Below the pieces are notes generated by a model, which was not told where the DNA came from, ran no database searches, and was given only the letters and a program-made list of their open reading frames with translations. The position numbers and the translations under genes are program-made. From NCBI GenBank assembly GCA_002841945.1, contig PHBI01000013.1:1-64000 (forward strand): a stretch of DNA of 64,000 nt, read 5' to 3'. The stretch comes from Deltaproteobacteria bacterium HGW-Deltaproteobacteria-14 (GTDB taxonomy: Bacteria; Myxococcota_A; UBA9042; PHBI01). Positions 55,322-64,000 of this stretch are shown in pieces (the first letter of the stretch is position 1; the number at the start of each line of letters is the position of its first letter).

Positions 55322-58240
55322 TTGCAGACCTCCCGCGCCGCCTCCGCGCCGCGGCCCGACCTCGCCACGCCAGGCTCCGACGACGCCCCGCCCCGGCCCC
55401 GCCGGTGGTTCCGCTGGCCGCTCGCGATCCTCGTCGGGTTGCTCGCCCTCGGCGCCCTGACCGCCGTGGTCGTCGCCCTCGTCGCCCGCGGTGTGGTGGC
55501 GGACCGACTGACGGCGATGGGCGCCGAGCGCGGCCTCGAGCTGTCGTGGGGGGCGATCGACCTCCCGCTGCTACGCGGCGCCACGGTGCGGGACCTGCGC
55601 GTCGCCAGCGCGGTCGACGGGCGGGTGCTCGCGACGATCCGCGAGGTCGAGACCGACGTGAGCCTCCTCGGCGCCATCGGAGGCCGGCGACGCCCGGAGG
55701 CGGTCACCCTGCGCGGGGTGGACGCCCACGTGGCGGTGGTCGCGGGGCGGCTCGTGGGGTTCGACTCCCTCTTCGGTGGCGAGCGCGACCCGGCGGCGCC
55801 CTCCGGTGGTCCCGCGCGGCCGCTGCGGGTGGTGATCGACGGCGGCTCGGCCGTCCTCGACGTCGACGCGCTCGGGGTCGCCGTCGAGCGCGTGCGCCTC
55901 GATGGGCTCAGCGGCACGCTCGCCCGCGACGCCGAGCGACGGCTGAGCTTCACGGGGGCGGCGGACGTGGTCGTCGGCGATCGCGCCAGCCACGGGACGC
56001 TGACGCTGGACGCGGACGGGGTGGTCGCGCTGACCCTCGACGGCGGCCTGCAGATCGGCGCCGTGACCTCGCGCGGGCCGCTCTGGCTCGCGCTCCGCGG
56101 GGCTCGACGGGACCCGGGCCAGGGGCGCACCGAGCTGCTCGGGATCGGGGCGAGCCACGGCGACGACCGCGCCACCGCGACGCGCATCGTGGTGACCGAC
56201 CACGGCTCGGGGCTCGTGCCCGCGCCCCGCGACCTCGACGGCGTGAGCATCGAGGACGCCGCCGTCGAACACGACGGGACGCGCCTCGTCGCGGGCCGCG
56301 CCGAGATCCGCTTCGGCGCCCCGGACGCCGACGGGCTGCCGGTCCCGCGCGAGATCCGCGCCCGGGATCTCGGGGTGGAGACGCGCCACCGGACCGTCAA
56401 GGGCACCTTCGACGAGGCGACCCTCACGCTCGTGGACCCGATCGGCGCGCTGCGGGCGGGCCGGCCCCTCGACGCCCTGCAGGCGATCACCCTGGCCCGC
56501 CCCAGGCTGACCGCGACCGTCGGCGAGGGCGGTGACGACCTCGGGGGCGACACCTCGAGCCTCATCGCGCGCGTCCTCGGCAACGGCGACGGGCCCGCCG
56601 CGGACGCCGCGGACGCGCCCGCCCCCGCCCCGCCGACCGAAGGCGCGCCGGCGACCAGCGGCCGCCTGGCCCGCCTGCTCACGCGGCTCCGAGCGTGGCA
56701 GCTGGCGGTCGAGGACGGCACCATCGACGTGCATGCCCAGGACGGCACCCCGCTGCTCGTGCTCGAGGACTTCGGGCTCACGACCCGCGAGGTCGGCGAA
56801 GGGCTGCTCGAGCTCGGGGTGCGCGCCGCGGTCGAGCGCAGAGGCGAGGAGACGGGCAAGGTCGACGCCGCGGCCGGCTTCGACGAGACCGGCGCCCTCG
56901 TCTACGCCAACGGCAGCATCAGCGGCAAGGACCTCGCCCATCAGGTCGCCCGCTTCGCCTCCCACGTCGAGGTCCAGCCCGACGCCTTCGTCGACATCGG
57001 CTTCCACTACCAGCGCCCCATCGATCCCGAGGCCCCGCACCGGATCACCGGGCGCGCGAAGCTCAGCCACTTCACCTTCCAGTACTGGCGGGTCGCCGAC
57101 GCGGAGGTGAAGGACCTCGAGGCGGAGGTGGCCTTCGACCTCGCGGTCTACAAGAAGGACCGGCGCGCCGTGCTGGCGCTGTCGTCGATCGCCTTCGGCG
57201 AGGCCAAGCTCGAGGCGTCCCTCGACGTCACCCTGCCCCGGGGTGGGCGGCCGCGCTTCGCCGCCCGGCTCGAGATGCCGACCCAGGACTGCGGGGCGGT
57301 GGCGCGCTCGATCCCGCGCGCGCTCATCCCCCGGCTCTCGTCGCTCAGCGCCCACGGCAGGGCCTGGTTCAAGGCCGAGCTGACCCTCGACATGGCCGAC
57401 CCCTACGGCCTCGAGCTGAGCGTGAAGGGCGACCTGAACGCGTGCGACGTGACCAGCCTCGGCCCCGGGGTGAACCTGCGGGCGCTCCAGGGGAACTTCG
57501 TCCACGTCCCGCTCGAGCCCGAGCGCGGGCGCCTCGTGAACATCCGCGTCGGCCGCGGCACCCGGGAGTGGATCGCCTCCAAGGACCTGCCGGAGCTCGT
57601 CAAGGCGACGGCCTGGATCACCGAGGACCGACGCTACTTCGACCACGGCGGGGTGCGCTGGGACCTGATCGAGCGCGCGCTCAAGATGGACCTCGAGCAC
57701 GAGCGCTTCGTCTACGGCGGCAGCACGGTCACCCAGCAGCTCGTGAAGAACCTCTACCTCGACCGCGGCAAGAGCCTGTCGCGCAAGCTCGAGGAGGCGA
57801 TCATCGCGTGGCAGATGGAGCGCGTGCTCGACAAGGACGAGATCCTGACGATCTACGTCAACGTGATCGAGTACGGCCCGGACATCTACGGGGTGAAGCA
57901 CGCCGCGCGCTTCTACTTCGGCAAGCGCGTCGACGAGCTCGACGCCCTCGAGGTCGCCTTCATCATGGGGCTCAAGCCGTACCCGGCCCAGGGCTACAAG
58001 CAGTGGCTCGCGGGATCGCTCAAGCCGTGGTGGGTGCGACGCCTCAAGCACGTCCTCGGGATGGTCGTGGCCCGCAGTGAGGTCGTGACGGCCGAGCAGA
58101 TCGCCGCCTTCGAGGCCATCGACTTCCAACCGCACTTCAGGCGCCCCGACGGATCGGAGGTCCCGGCGGCGCGGCCCACCACGCCCGAGCCGTCCCCCGA
58201 GGACGACGGCGGCGGCGAGGCCTGGGACCCCTGGCGCTGA
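55322..58240 (+). CDS. AsmA-like protein fused to a GT51 peptidoglycan glycosyltransferase
   Basis: The protein has 972 residues. TTG 55322 follows GGAG. After an inner-membrane helix (LAILVGLLALGALTAVVVAL), about 640 residues look like AsmA/DUF-type long beta-strand repeats (LELSWGAIDLPLLRGATVRD, VIDGGSAVLDVDALGVAVER). The C-terminal 230 residues are a GT51 domain: ITEDRRYFDHGGVRWDLIER with the catalytic Glu, GGSTVTQQLVKNLYL, and RKLEEAIIAWQMERVLDKDE. There is no penicillin-binding transpeptidase domain after it. A monofunctional transglycosylase carried on an AsmA-like domain is unusual; a role in localised peptidoglycan synthesis is inferred. A large antisense ORF in the track (55571..60133) is a shadow. 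Confidence 0.86.
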   Translation: MQTSRAASAPRPDLATPGSDDAPPRPRRWFRWPLAILVGLLALGALTAVVVALVARGVVADRLTAMGAERGLELSWGAIDLPLLRGATVRDLRVASAVDGRVLATIREVETDVSLLGAIGGRRRPEAVTLRGVDAHVAVVAGRLVGFDSLFGGERDPAAPSGGPARPLRVVIDGGSAVLDVDALGVAVERVRLDGLSGTLARDAERRLSFTGAADVVVGDRASHGTLTLDADGVVALTLDGGLQIGAVTSRGPLWLALRGARRDPGQGRTELLGIGASHGDDRATATRIVVTDHGSGLVPAPRDLDGVSIEDAAVEHDGTRLVAGRAEIRFGAPDADGLPVPREIRARDLGVETRHRTVKGTFDEATLTLVDPIGALRAGRPLDALQAITLARPRLTATVGEGGDDLGGDTSSLIARVLGNGDGPAADAADAPAPAPPTEGAPATSGRLARLLTRLRAWQLAVEDGTIDVHAQDGTPLLVLEDFGLTTREVGEGLLELGVRAAVERRGEETGKVDAAAGFDETGALVYANGSISGKDLAHQVARFASHVEVQPDAFVDIGFHYQRPIDPEAPHRITGRAKLSHFTFQYWRVADAEVKDLEAEVAFDLAVYKKDRRAVLALSSIAFGEAKLEASLDVTLPRGGRPRFAARLEMPTQDCGAVARSIPRALIPRLSSLSAHGRAWFKAELTLDMADPYGLELSVKGDLNACDVTSLGPGVNLRALQGNFVHVPLEPERGRLVNIRVGRGTREWIASKDLPELVKATAWITEDRRYFDHGGVRWDLIERALKMDLEHERFVYGGSTVTQQLVKNLYLDRGKSLSRKLEEAIIAWQMERVLDKDEILTIYVNVIEYGPDIYGVKHAARFYFGKRVDELDALEVAFIMGLKPYPAQGYKQWLAGSLKPWWVRRLKHVLGMVVARSEVVTAEQIAAFEAIDFQPHFRRPDGSEVPAARPTTPEPSPEDDGGGEAWDPWR

Positions 58241-58282
58241 GCCCGCCGTGAGCCGCGCCTGGGACGACATCGCCGCGACGCT

Positions 58283-60181
58283 GTGATAAGCGTTGCGGCC
58301 AACGCCCTCGCGCGCGAGGGGGCGCGGACGCAGTCTTCGGTTCGGTCTCGCGGCGGCGCGGGCCAGGTCCTGGTCGCGCTCGCGCTCGCGCTCGCGCTCG
58401 CGCTCGGCGCCTGCAAGGGCGGTGGCGGGGACGCGCCGGCGTTCACCGCCCCGCCGCCCCCGGAGGCCCAGGCGGACGCGGACTCCCCTCCGGCGCCGGC
58501 CGCCGACGTCCTCCCGACCGAGCCCGCCGCGACCGTCCCCGACGCGGCGCAGGTCGAGCCCGAGACCGAGTCGGGCCTCCTCGATCACATCTACGGCCGC
58601 GCGGTGAGCTGGCCATGCGAGGGCCACCCGGTCTGCGACGAGCCCTCCCCCGCCGACGGGATGCTCGGGCTCGACGTCACCGACCTCGAGTACATCGATC
58701 CCGGGATGGTGGTGGACACCGAGGGGCTGATGGTCGCCCAGTCGCTCTTCGAGGGGCTCGTGAACCCGCCGCCGCGGTCCGGCATGCCGATCCAGCCCGG
58801 GGTCGCCACCCGCTGGGAGCGCTCGGAGGACGGCCTCGTCTACACCTTCCACCTCCGCGACGACGCGCGCTGGAGCGACGGTCACCCGGTGACCGCCGGC
58901 GACTTCGTCTGGGCGTGGCGGCGCAAGCTCGACCCGAAGCTCGGCTCGACCGGCGTCGAGCCCCTCTTCCGCATCAAGAACGCCAAGGAGTACAACGCCG
59001 GCACCGTGACCGACGCCGCCGAGGTCGGGGTCGTCGCCCCCGACGCCCACACCCTCGTGGTGACCCTCGAGACGCCGGCCCCGTTCTTCATGCAGTACCT
59101 GACGATGGGCCACTTCCTGCCGGCGCCCGAGCCGACGGTCACCGCCCACGGCAAGGCGTGGACCCGCCCCGAGAACATCGTCTCGAACGGCGCCTTCGTG
59201 CTCGAGGAGTGGACCCCGAAGACGCGCCTCGTCCTCGAGAAGAACCCGACCTACTGGGACGCCGCCAACGTCCGGCTGCCGGGCGCCATCCTCTACATCT
59301 CCGAGAGCCACGCCCAGGGCATGACGCGCTACCGGACCGGCGCCACCCAATGGGGCCGCCAGGCGGTCATCACCTCGGACATCCCGGGGTTCATCGAGGA
59401 GCGCCGCCCCGACCTCTTCATCGACCCCTACCTCTGCTACTACTCGTACATCTTCCGCATCGACCGCAAACCCTTCGATGACGTCCGCGTCCGCCGCGCA
59501 CTCAACATGGCCATCGACAAGCAGGGGCTCGTCGACCACGTGACCGAGGGGATGCAGCAGCCCGCCGACGGCGCCATCCCCCCCTACCTCGTCAAGACCC
59601 TCGGCTACCCGAAGCCCGCCGGCGACCCCTATGATCCCAAGCGCGCCCGCGCGCTCCTCGCCGAGGCCGGCTACCCGGGCGGCGCGGGCTTTCCGAAGGT
59701 CACGCTGCTCTACAACAACTTCGAGAGCCACCGCCTCATCGCCGAGTACGTGCAGCGCAACGTCGAGGAGCAGCTCGGCGTCCACCTCGAACTCTCCAAC
59801 ATGGAGTGGAAGGGCTTCCTCAGCCAGCTCCGCACCGGGGACTTCCAGATCGCGCGCTTCGGTTCCTGCGGCATCGACCACCCCTACTCGCTGCTCGCCG
59901 ACTTCGGCGCGGACTACCCGGAGAACCACACCGCGTACGCGAACAGCGAGTACGACGCGCTGCTCCAGAAGGCGCTGCGCGCCCCCGACCGCGTGACCGA
60001 GATGAAGCTCTACGCCGACGCCGAGGCGATGCTGCAGCGCGACATGCCCTTCGCGCCGCTCTACTACTACACCCGCCTCTACCTGAAGAAGCCGGTCCTC
60101 CAGGGGCTCGAGCCGGAGCTGACCAACAACCACCTCCTCAAGTACATGTACTGGGCCGACAAGCCCGGGACCGCGCCGTGA
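58283..60181 (+). CDS. Oligopeptide ABC transporter substrate-binding lipoprotein (OppA-like)
   Basis: The protein has 632 residues. GTG 58283 is the annotated start but has a poor ribosome site, and about 30 residues precede the hydrophobic leader, so the true start may lie downstream. The lipobox is LGACKGGG. The SBP_bac_5 fold is seen in GLMVAQSLFEGLVNPP, YTFHLRDDARWSDGHPVTAG, FVWAWRRKLDPK, RPDLFIDPYLCYYSYIFRID and DVRVRRALNMAIDKQGLV. It probably binds peptides for import; no permease or ATPase genes are in the window, so the protein is an orphan. Its stop overlaps the next gene's GTG. Confidence 0.9.
   Translation: MISVAANALAREGARTQSSVRSRGGAGQVLVALALALALALGACKGGGGDAPAFTAPPPPEAQADADSPPAPAADVLPTEPAATVPDAAQVEPETESGLLDHIYGRAVSWPCEGHPVCDEPSPADGMLGLDVTDLEYIDPGMVVDTEGLMVAQSLFEGLVNPPPRSGMPIQPGVATRWERSEDGLVYTFHLRDDARWSDGHPVTAGDFVWAWRRKLDPKLGSTGVEPLFRIKNAKEYNAGTVTDAAEVGVVAPDAHTLVVTLETPAPFFMQYLTMGHFLPAPEPTVTAHGKAWTRPENIVSNGAFVLEEWTPKTRLVLEKNPTYWDAANVRLPGAILYISESHAQGMTRYRTGATQWGRQAVITSDIPGFIEERRPDLFIDPYLCYYSYIFRIDRKPFDDVRVRRALNMAIDKQGLVDHVTEGMQQPADGAIPPYLVKTLGYPKPAGDPYDPKRARALLAEAGYPGGAGFPKVTLLYNNFESHRLIAEYVQRNVEEQLGVHLELSNMEWKGFLSQLRTGDFQIARFGSCGIDHPYSLLADFGADYPENHTAYANSEYDALLQKALRAPDRVTEMKLYADAEAMLQRDMPFAPLYYYTRLYLKKPVLQGLEPELTNNHLLKYMYWADKPGTAP
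58375..58404 (+). repeat. Five CGCGCT hexamers encoding LALALALALA
   Basis: Five perfect CGCGCT copies lie in the leader, in frame and before the lipobox. Copy-number change would alter leader length by two residues without breaking the frame. Confidence 0.85.
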
Positions 60182-61758
60182 CGGGGCCCCTTCGGTCGTT
60201 GGCCGCGGCGCTCGTCGCCCTGGCCGTGGTGTCCGCCGGGTGCGTCGACGACGGGGCGGTCACGCTGCCCGCGAACCGCAACACCCTGAAGTCACGAAAG
60301 ATCGTCGTCGATCTCTACACCCCGGTGGCGGCTCCGGCGGACCGGGTCCGCGCGCTCAACGGGATCAACGGCGCCCCGGCGCCGCTGCACCCGGAGCTGC
60401 CCGACCTGCGCGTGGCGTACTGGCGCAAGAGCGGCGGCGGCGCCGACCCCGACGGCGCCCACGTCGCGCGCGTTCGGGTCGGCGGCGACGGCGTGTGTGC
60501 CCTGTCCCTCGACGGCGTCTTCCCCGGCGCGGCCGAGGCGCTGCCGGCCCCGAGCGCCTACCGCTTCGCGGTGCTCGACGCCCAGCTCGCGAGCGTCGGC
60601 GCCCTCGGCGGAGCGAGGGCCACCTGGCGTGCGGCGCGCGCCGCGGGCGAGTGCCCGGTCAACCCGACCCTCGACGCTCCCGGCCCGCGCACCACCGCGG
60701 TGGTCAACACCGTGCGCCACCTGACGCTGGGATCGGCCTGGGATCCGGCCGGGCTCACCGACGCCATCGACGTGGTAGAGCTGCCCCTCGCGCTCATCGG
60801 CCCGGGGGCGGACGAGGCGGCGTTCTCCGGCTGGGGCGCCCTCGCGGTCGCGGTCCGCGGCGCCTTCCCGAGCGCCGACGCCCTCGCCATCGCCGGGCCG
60901 GATGTCCTCCTCGACGACGCTGACGCGGACGCCCTCGTCGCCGACACGGAGCCCCCGGCGATCGCCGCGTTCATCGCCTATTGCGCCGCACACGGGTCCC
61001 CCCTGGACGCGCTCACCTATCGCACAAAAACTGAACACGCGGCTGGTGTGCAACGCATCAGCGCCGCCCTCCGAGCGCGGCTCGACGCGGCGGGGCTCGG
61101 GGCGACCCGGCTGGTGATCAACGAGATGCTCCCGGCGCAAGCGCCGCCGTGGGACGACCCCGCGCTCACCGCGGCCCGCCTGGGCGCGTTCGAAGCGGCG
61201 GCCCGGGTGTTCGTGCAGGACGTCCCGGTCGACGAGGCGCTCTCCGGGCGGGGCCCCGTCGGGTTCGCCGACGGCGGCCTCCACACCACCGAGGCGCTGA
61301 CCGACCTGAGCGCGCTGCTCGTGCCGAGCCCGTACTTCGACCTCGACGGGGCGCCCACGCCGGCCTTCATGGCGCGCTTCCCGCTGCGCCAGATCCCGGG
61401 GCAAGCGCGCGTCCGGGTCGTCGAGGGCCCCGACGAGGCAGACCTGGCGGTGCTCGCGAGCCATCCCGAGGACCGCCCCGGGGCGCTGCGCCTCATCATC
61501 GCCGACGCCGAGGTGGGGACGGGCTCGGGCAGCGTCACCTGGGAGCTGCGCGTGCCCGCCTTCGTCGCGCCGGCGGTGCGCCAGGTCGACTACCGCCTGG
61601 CGCTGCTCGACCAGAAGAACGCGAGCCTGCCGAGCTTCTTCTTCTCCGAGGTGGGCACCCTCGTCCCCGACGCGCGCACCGGGGACGTCACGCTCTCGCG
61701 CGTGCTGCCCATCCCCGGGGTCCACTACCTCGAGATCGACCGCCCGCAGCCCCGATGA
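60178..61758 (+). CDS. Lipoprotein, divergent glycoside-hydrolase-like (GH39-like) barrel
   Basis: This 526-residue lipoprotein starts at GTG 60178, overlapping the OppA-like stop (GTGA). The leader ends in the lipobox VSAGC. The layout (VVELPLALIGPG early, FSGWGALAVAVRGAFPSADALAIAGPD, AFIAYCAAHGSPLDALTYRTK, then TRLVINEMLPA) follows the order seen in GH39-like TIM barrels, including a possible nucleophile Glu in NEM. The family match is weak and the usual acid/base NEP motif is not evident. It is in an operon with the OppA-like lipoprotein and GluQ-RS. It could be inactive. Confidence 0.6.
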   Translation: MTGPLRSLAAALVALAVVSAGCVDDGAVTLPANRNTLKSRKIVVDLYTPVAAPADRVRALNGINGAPAPLHPELPDLRVAYWRKSGGGADPDGAHVARVRVGGDGVCALSLDGVFPGAAEALPAPSAYRFAVLDAQLASVGALGGARATWRAARAAGECPVNPTLDAPGPRTTAVVNTVRHLTLGSAWDPAGLTDAIDVVELPLALIGPGADEAAFSGWGALAVAVRGAFPSADALAIAGPDVLLDDADADALVADTEPPAIAAFIAYCAAHGSPLDALTYRTKTEHAAGVQRISAALRARLDAAGLGATRLVINEMLPAQAPPWDDPALTAARLGAFEAAARVFVQDVPVDEALSGRGPVGFADGGLHTTEALTDLSALLVPSPYFDLDGAPTPAFMARFPLRQIPGQARVRVVEGPDEADLAVLASHPEDRPGALRLIIADAEVGTGSGSVTWELRVPAFVAPAVRQVDYRLALLDQKNASLPSFFFSEVGTLVPDARTGDVTLSRVLPIPGVHYLEIDRPQPR

Positions 61759-62822
61759 CCACCGCGACGCCCGGCCCAGCGGCGCCCCCTCCGCGCCGAC
61801 CGCGATTCCGCTACGCCCCGACACCGTCGCGCTGGCTCCACGTCGGCAACGGCCTGGCGGCGCTCGTCGGCTGGGGCCTGGCGCGCGCCGCGCGCGGGGC
61901 GTTCGTGCTGCGCATCGAGGACATCGACCGCGCCCGCTGCCGCCCCGAGTTCGAGGACGGGACCCTGCGCGACCTCGCCTGGCTCGGGATCGACTGGGAC
62001 GAGGGGCCCGACGTCGGCGGCCCCCACGGGCCCTACCGGCAGTCCGCCCGGATGGGGCGCTACGACGCGCTGCTCGCCGGGCTGATCGCGGCCGACCAGG
62101 CCTACCCCTGCCGCTGCAGCCGAGCGGACGTCCGCGCCGCCGCCTCGGCCCCGCACCACGGCCGCACGGGGGAGCCGGACGAGGTGCCCTACCCCGGCAC
62201 CTGCCGCCCCACCCGCGGCCACGGCCCGGTCTCGCTGCCCGATGACCGGGGCGGCGTCCGCCTGTGGGTCGAGGTCCTCGGTGACGACGCGGTCGTGAGC
62301 TGGCGCGACGGCCTCCTCGGCGACCAGCGCGAGGACGTGCGCGCGACCTGCGGAGACTTCCTCCTCGGCCGCCCCGGCCAGCCGAGCTACCAGCTCGCGG
62401 TGGTCGCCGACGACCGCGAGATGGGCATCACCGACGTCGTGCGGGGCCGCGACCTGCTCGGCTCCACGGCGCGCCAGGTGCTCTTGCACCGCGTGCTGTC
62501 GGGGCCCGGCGCCGCCGGACGAGAGGGAGAGCCCGCCGCAGACGCGGCGGCGCCACGCTTTCACCACCACCCGCTGATCGTCGACGAGCTCGGCCGCAAG
62601 CTCTCCAAGCGCGACGACGCGATCGCGCTCCGCACCTTGCGCGAGTCCGGCGCCGCGCCCGCGGCGCTCATCGCCAGCCTGGGCCGCGCCGTCGGGCTCT
62701 TCCCCGAGACGGTCCGTCGCGCCCACGCGGCGGACTTCACGGACGCCCTCGGGGGGCCGCCCGAGCTCCACGATGGGCGGCTCGTCGAGCTCCACCACGG
62801 CCTGGGCGCCGCGCGATGGTGA
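61755..62822 (+). CDS. gluQ: Glutamyl-Q tRNA(Asp) synthetase (GluQ-RS)
   Basis: The protein has 355 residues; ATG 61755 overlaps the previous stop (ATGA). It is homologous to the catalytic half of glutamyl-tRNA synthetase and attaches Glu to queuosine at the tRNA(Asp) wobble position. Motifs: RYAPTPSRWLHVGNGLAAL (HIGH-like), IEDIDRARC, KLSKRDDAIALR (KMSKS-like), and the zinc motif CRCSRADV...YPGTCR. It lacks the anticodon-binding domain, which separates it from GltX. Length is slightly above the usual 290-310. Confidence 0.92.
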   Translation: MTTATPGPAAPPPRRPRFRYAPTPSRWLHVGNGLAALVGWGLARAARGAFVLRIEDIDRARCRPEFEDGTLRDLAWLGIDWDEGPDVGGPHGPYRQSARMGRYDALLAGLIAADQAYPCRCSRADVRAAASAPHHGRTGEPDEVPYPGTCRPTRGHGPVSLPDDRGGVRLWVEVLGDDAVVSWRDGLLGDQREDVRATCGDFLLGRPGQPSYQLAVVADDREMGITDVVRGRDLLGSTARQVLLHRVLSGPGAAGREGEPAADAAAPRFHHHPLIVDELGRKLSKRDDAIALRTLRESGAAPAALIASLGRAVGLFPETVRRAHAADFTDALGGPPELHDGRLVELHHGLGAARW

Positions 62823-64000
62823 CCCGCGACGATCGCGCCGAGGGCGACGACGCCGAGCCGACCGAGGCCGCGTGGCTCCCGCCGAGCCCCCACCCCGGGG
62901 AGCGCCGGATCCCGTCCCACCGGCTCATCCTCGTCGAGATCGCCGTCGCGGTGCTGATCGTGTTCTCCATCGGCGGCTTCCTGTACCTCGAGCTGTGGCG
63001 TGGTGCGGCCCAGGACCTGACCCGGGTCCTGCCCGAGGCGACGATCACGTGGGCCACCACACCGCCTCCGCGCCTCGCCGTGGACCGCGTCGCCGCCCTC
63101 GACCGCTGGCGCGCGCCCATCGCGGGCGACTCGGAGGACGGCCGCGCGGGGTTCTTCGAGTCCGCCGCGGACGCCGAGGTCTTCGGCCTGCCCCTCGAGC
63201 AGATCCGCCAGCTCTACCGCAGCGCCGACACCCTCAGCTTCGCCATCGTCCCGACCGACCAGGGGCCGACCTCGATGGTGTTCGCGGAGGTGCGCGATCT
63301 GCTCGCACGCAAGCGCGTGACGGCGCGCCTCGCCCCGTTCCTCGAGCCGGTCGGTCGCCACGTGGGGTTTCGCATCGACTCGGCCCACCGCTCGCCGTGG
63401 CTGCGCTTCGCGGGGGTCGACCGCGAGGCCCTCCGCGTCGTCGCGATGGACCCCTATCTCGTGTTCTCGTGGGGCCCCGTCGAGGGGCTGGAAGAGCTCC
63501 TCGACGCGCGCGTCGGCGGCGAGAGCGACCCGCTGCGGACCCGGCTCGGCTTCGTGAGCACCCGCGGCCCCATCGGGGAAGACAACGCGCTCGACGCCTT
63601 CCTCGATCCGGCCGCGGTGTGGTCGCTCCTCGCGGACCACCCGGCCGCGACCGAGGCGCGCAGCCCCCGCCTCATCGACGACCTCGACATGGTGACCGCG
63701 ACGGCGCGCCTCGTGCCGACCGATGAGGTGCTCGACGTGCGCGCCCTGATCCACCACCCGGAGGACGCCGACCGGCTCGGCCTCTCGCTGGTGAACCGCC
63801 GCCACGAGCTGGTCGAGCTCGCGCCGAGCGACGCGCCGTGGGTGGTGAGCCTCATCACCGAGCGCCCGCTGGCGACGCTCTCGGTCGTCCGCGAGCTGAT
63901 CCTGCGCCTCGGGCGCGACCTCGGTGAGCCCGGGTCCGGTCTCCGCGTGCTGGCGGACGCCCTCTCGTCGATCGAGATCGAGTCGATCGTGCGGCTCGAC
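62816..64000 (+). CDS. Membrane-anchored protein of unknown function, truncated at window edge
   Basis: At least 395 residues are encoded, with no stop before the window ends, so it is absent from the ORF track. ATG 62816 overlaps the GluQ-RS stop by seven bases; GTG 62819 is the alternative. A polar head of about 33 residues precedes a single transmembrane segment (LILVEIAVAVLIVFSIGGFLYL), so the rest is probably periplasmic. That part alternates strands and helices (VVAMDPYLVFSWGPVEGLEE, then RLIDDLDMVTATARLVPTDE), loosely like DUF3352-type proteins. I do not recognise a function. Confidence 0.72.
   Translation, partial: MVTRDDRAEGDDAEPTEAAWLPPSPHPGERRIPSHRLILVEIAVAVLIVFSIGGFLYLELWRGAAQDLTRVLPEATITWATTPPPRLAVDRVAALDRWRAPIAGDSEDGRAGFFESAADAEVFGLPLEQIRQLYRSADTLSFAIVPTDQGPTSMVFAEVRDLLARKRVTARLAPFLEPVGRHVGFRIDSAHRSPWLRFAGVDREALRVVAMDPYLVFSWGPVEGLEELLDARVGGESDPLRTRLGFVSTRGPIGEDNALDAFLDPAAVWSLLADHPAATEARSPRLIDDLDMVTATARLVPTDEVLDVRALIHHPEDADRLGLSLVNRRHELVELAPSDAPWVVSLITERPLATLSVVRELILRLGRDLGEPGSGLRVLADALSSIEIESIVRLD

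Noticed and set aside
55571-60133. 1520-residue minus-strand ORF opposite the GT51 and OppA-like genes
   Set aside because: It is antisense to two genes with clear catalytic or fold motifs; high GC alone explains the open frame.

Overview
The window is about 70% GC, gene-dense DNA from a bacterium that looks like a member of the Myxococcota (former Deltaproteobacteria). The evidence is a MYXO-CTERM-like sorting tail, a cluster resembling the myxobacterial Glt/Agl gliding genes, several large Cys-rich secreted proteins with CDDGDPCT or CGDDGCGG repeats, lipoproteins built from choice-of-anchor-D (ASH-like) Ig repeats, and a lexA whose upstream site resembles the Myxococcus-type operator. I see no rRNA, tRNA, IS element, prophage or CRISPR. 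The window looks like ordinary chromosome with lineage-specific envelope genes.

Layout. 1-5.7 kb (minus): a truncated pseudokinase with a probable frameshift, then clpA, clpS and a FAD-dependent oxidoreductase. 6-13.7 kb (plus): a Cys-repeat lipoprotein, a second lipoprotein and the giant NAD-glutamate dehydrogenase. 13.9-18.2 kb (minus): a CDDGDPCT-repeat lipoprotein, a Nudix hydrolase and a degenerate RibBA-like protein. 18.5-19.7 kb (plus): mtnD-mtnB of methionine salvage. 19.9-25.8 kb: a Lys/Asp repeat-tail protein with a good sigma70 promoter, two lipoproteins, a PPC/DUF296 protein, lexA with its operator region, and an RNase HI. 25.8-33.9 kb (minus): three consecutive ASH-repeat lipoproteins, one with a VWA domain and one with PKD and YfaP-like regions. 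34.4-44.4 kb (plus): a six-gene envelope cluster (VWA lipoprotein, OM beta-barrel, two TPR proteins, a TPR lipoprotein, a small exported protein) matching GltC/GltD/GltE/GltA-B and CglB-type components. 44.6-48.4 kb: an mrfA-mrfB pair. 48.4-52.4 kb: a glycosyltransferase-like coiled-coil protein, a flippase-like membrane protein, a phosphoesterase and rpsU. 52.6-55 kb: a CPBP intramembrane protease convergent with a MYXO-CTERM-like Cys-rich protein. 55.3-64 kb (plus): an AsmA-like/GT51 fusion, then four overlapping genes (OppA-like lipoprotein, divergent glycoside-hydrolase-like lipoprotein, GluQ-RS, truncated membrane protein).

The two most interesting assemblies are the single-operon Glt/Nfs-like envelope complex with no motor genes, and the neighbouring myxosortase-type protease with a probable substrate. 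Most large entries in the ORF track are antisense or out-of-frame shadows caused by high GC. Function calls rest on motif recognition by eye; no database search was run.
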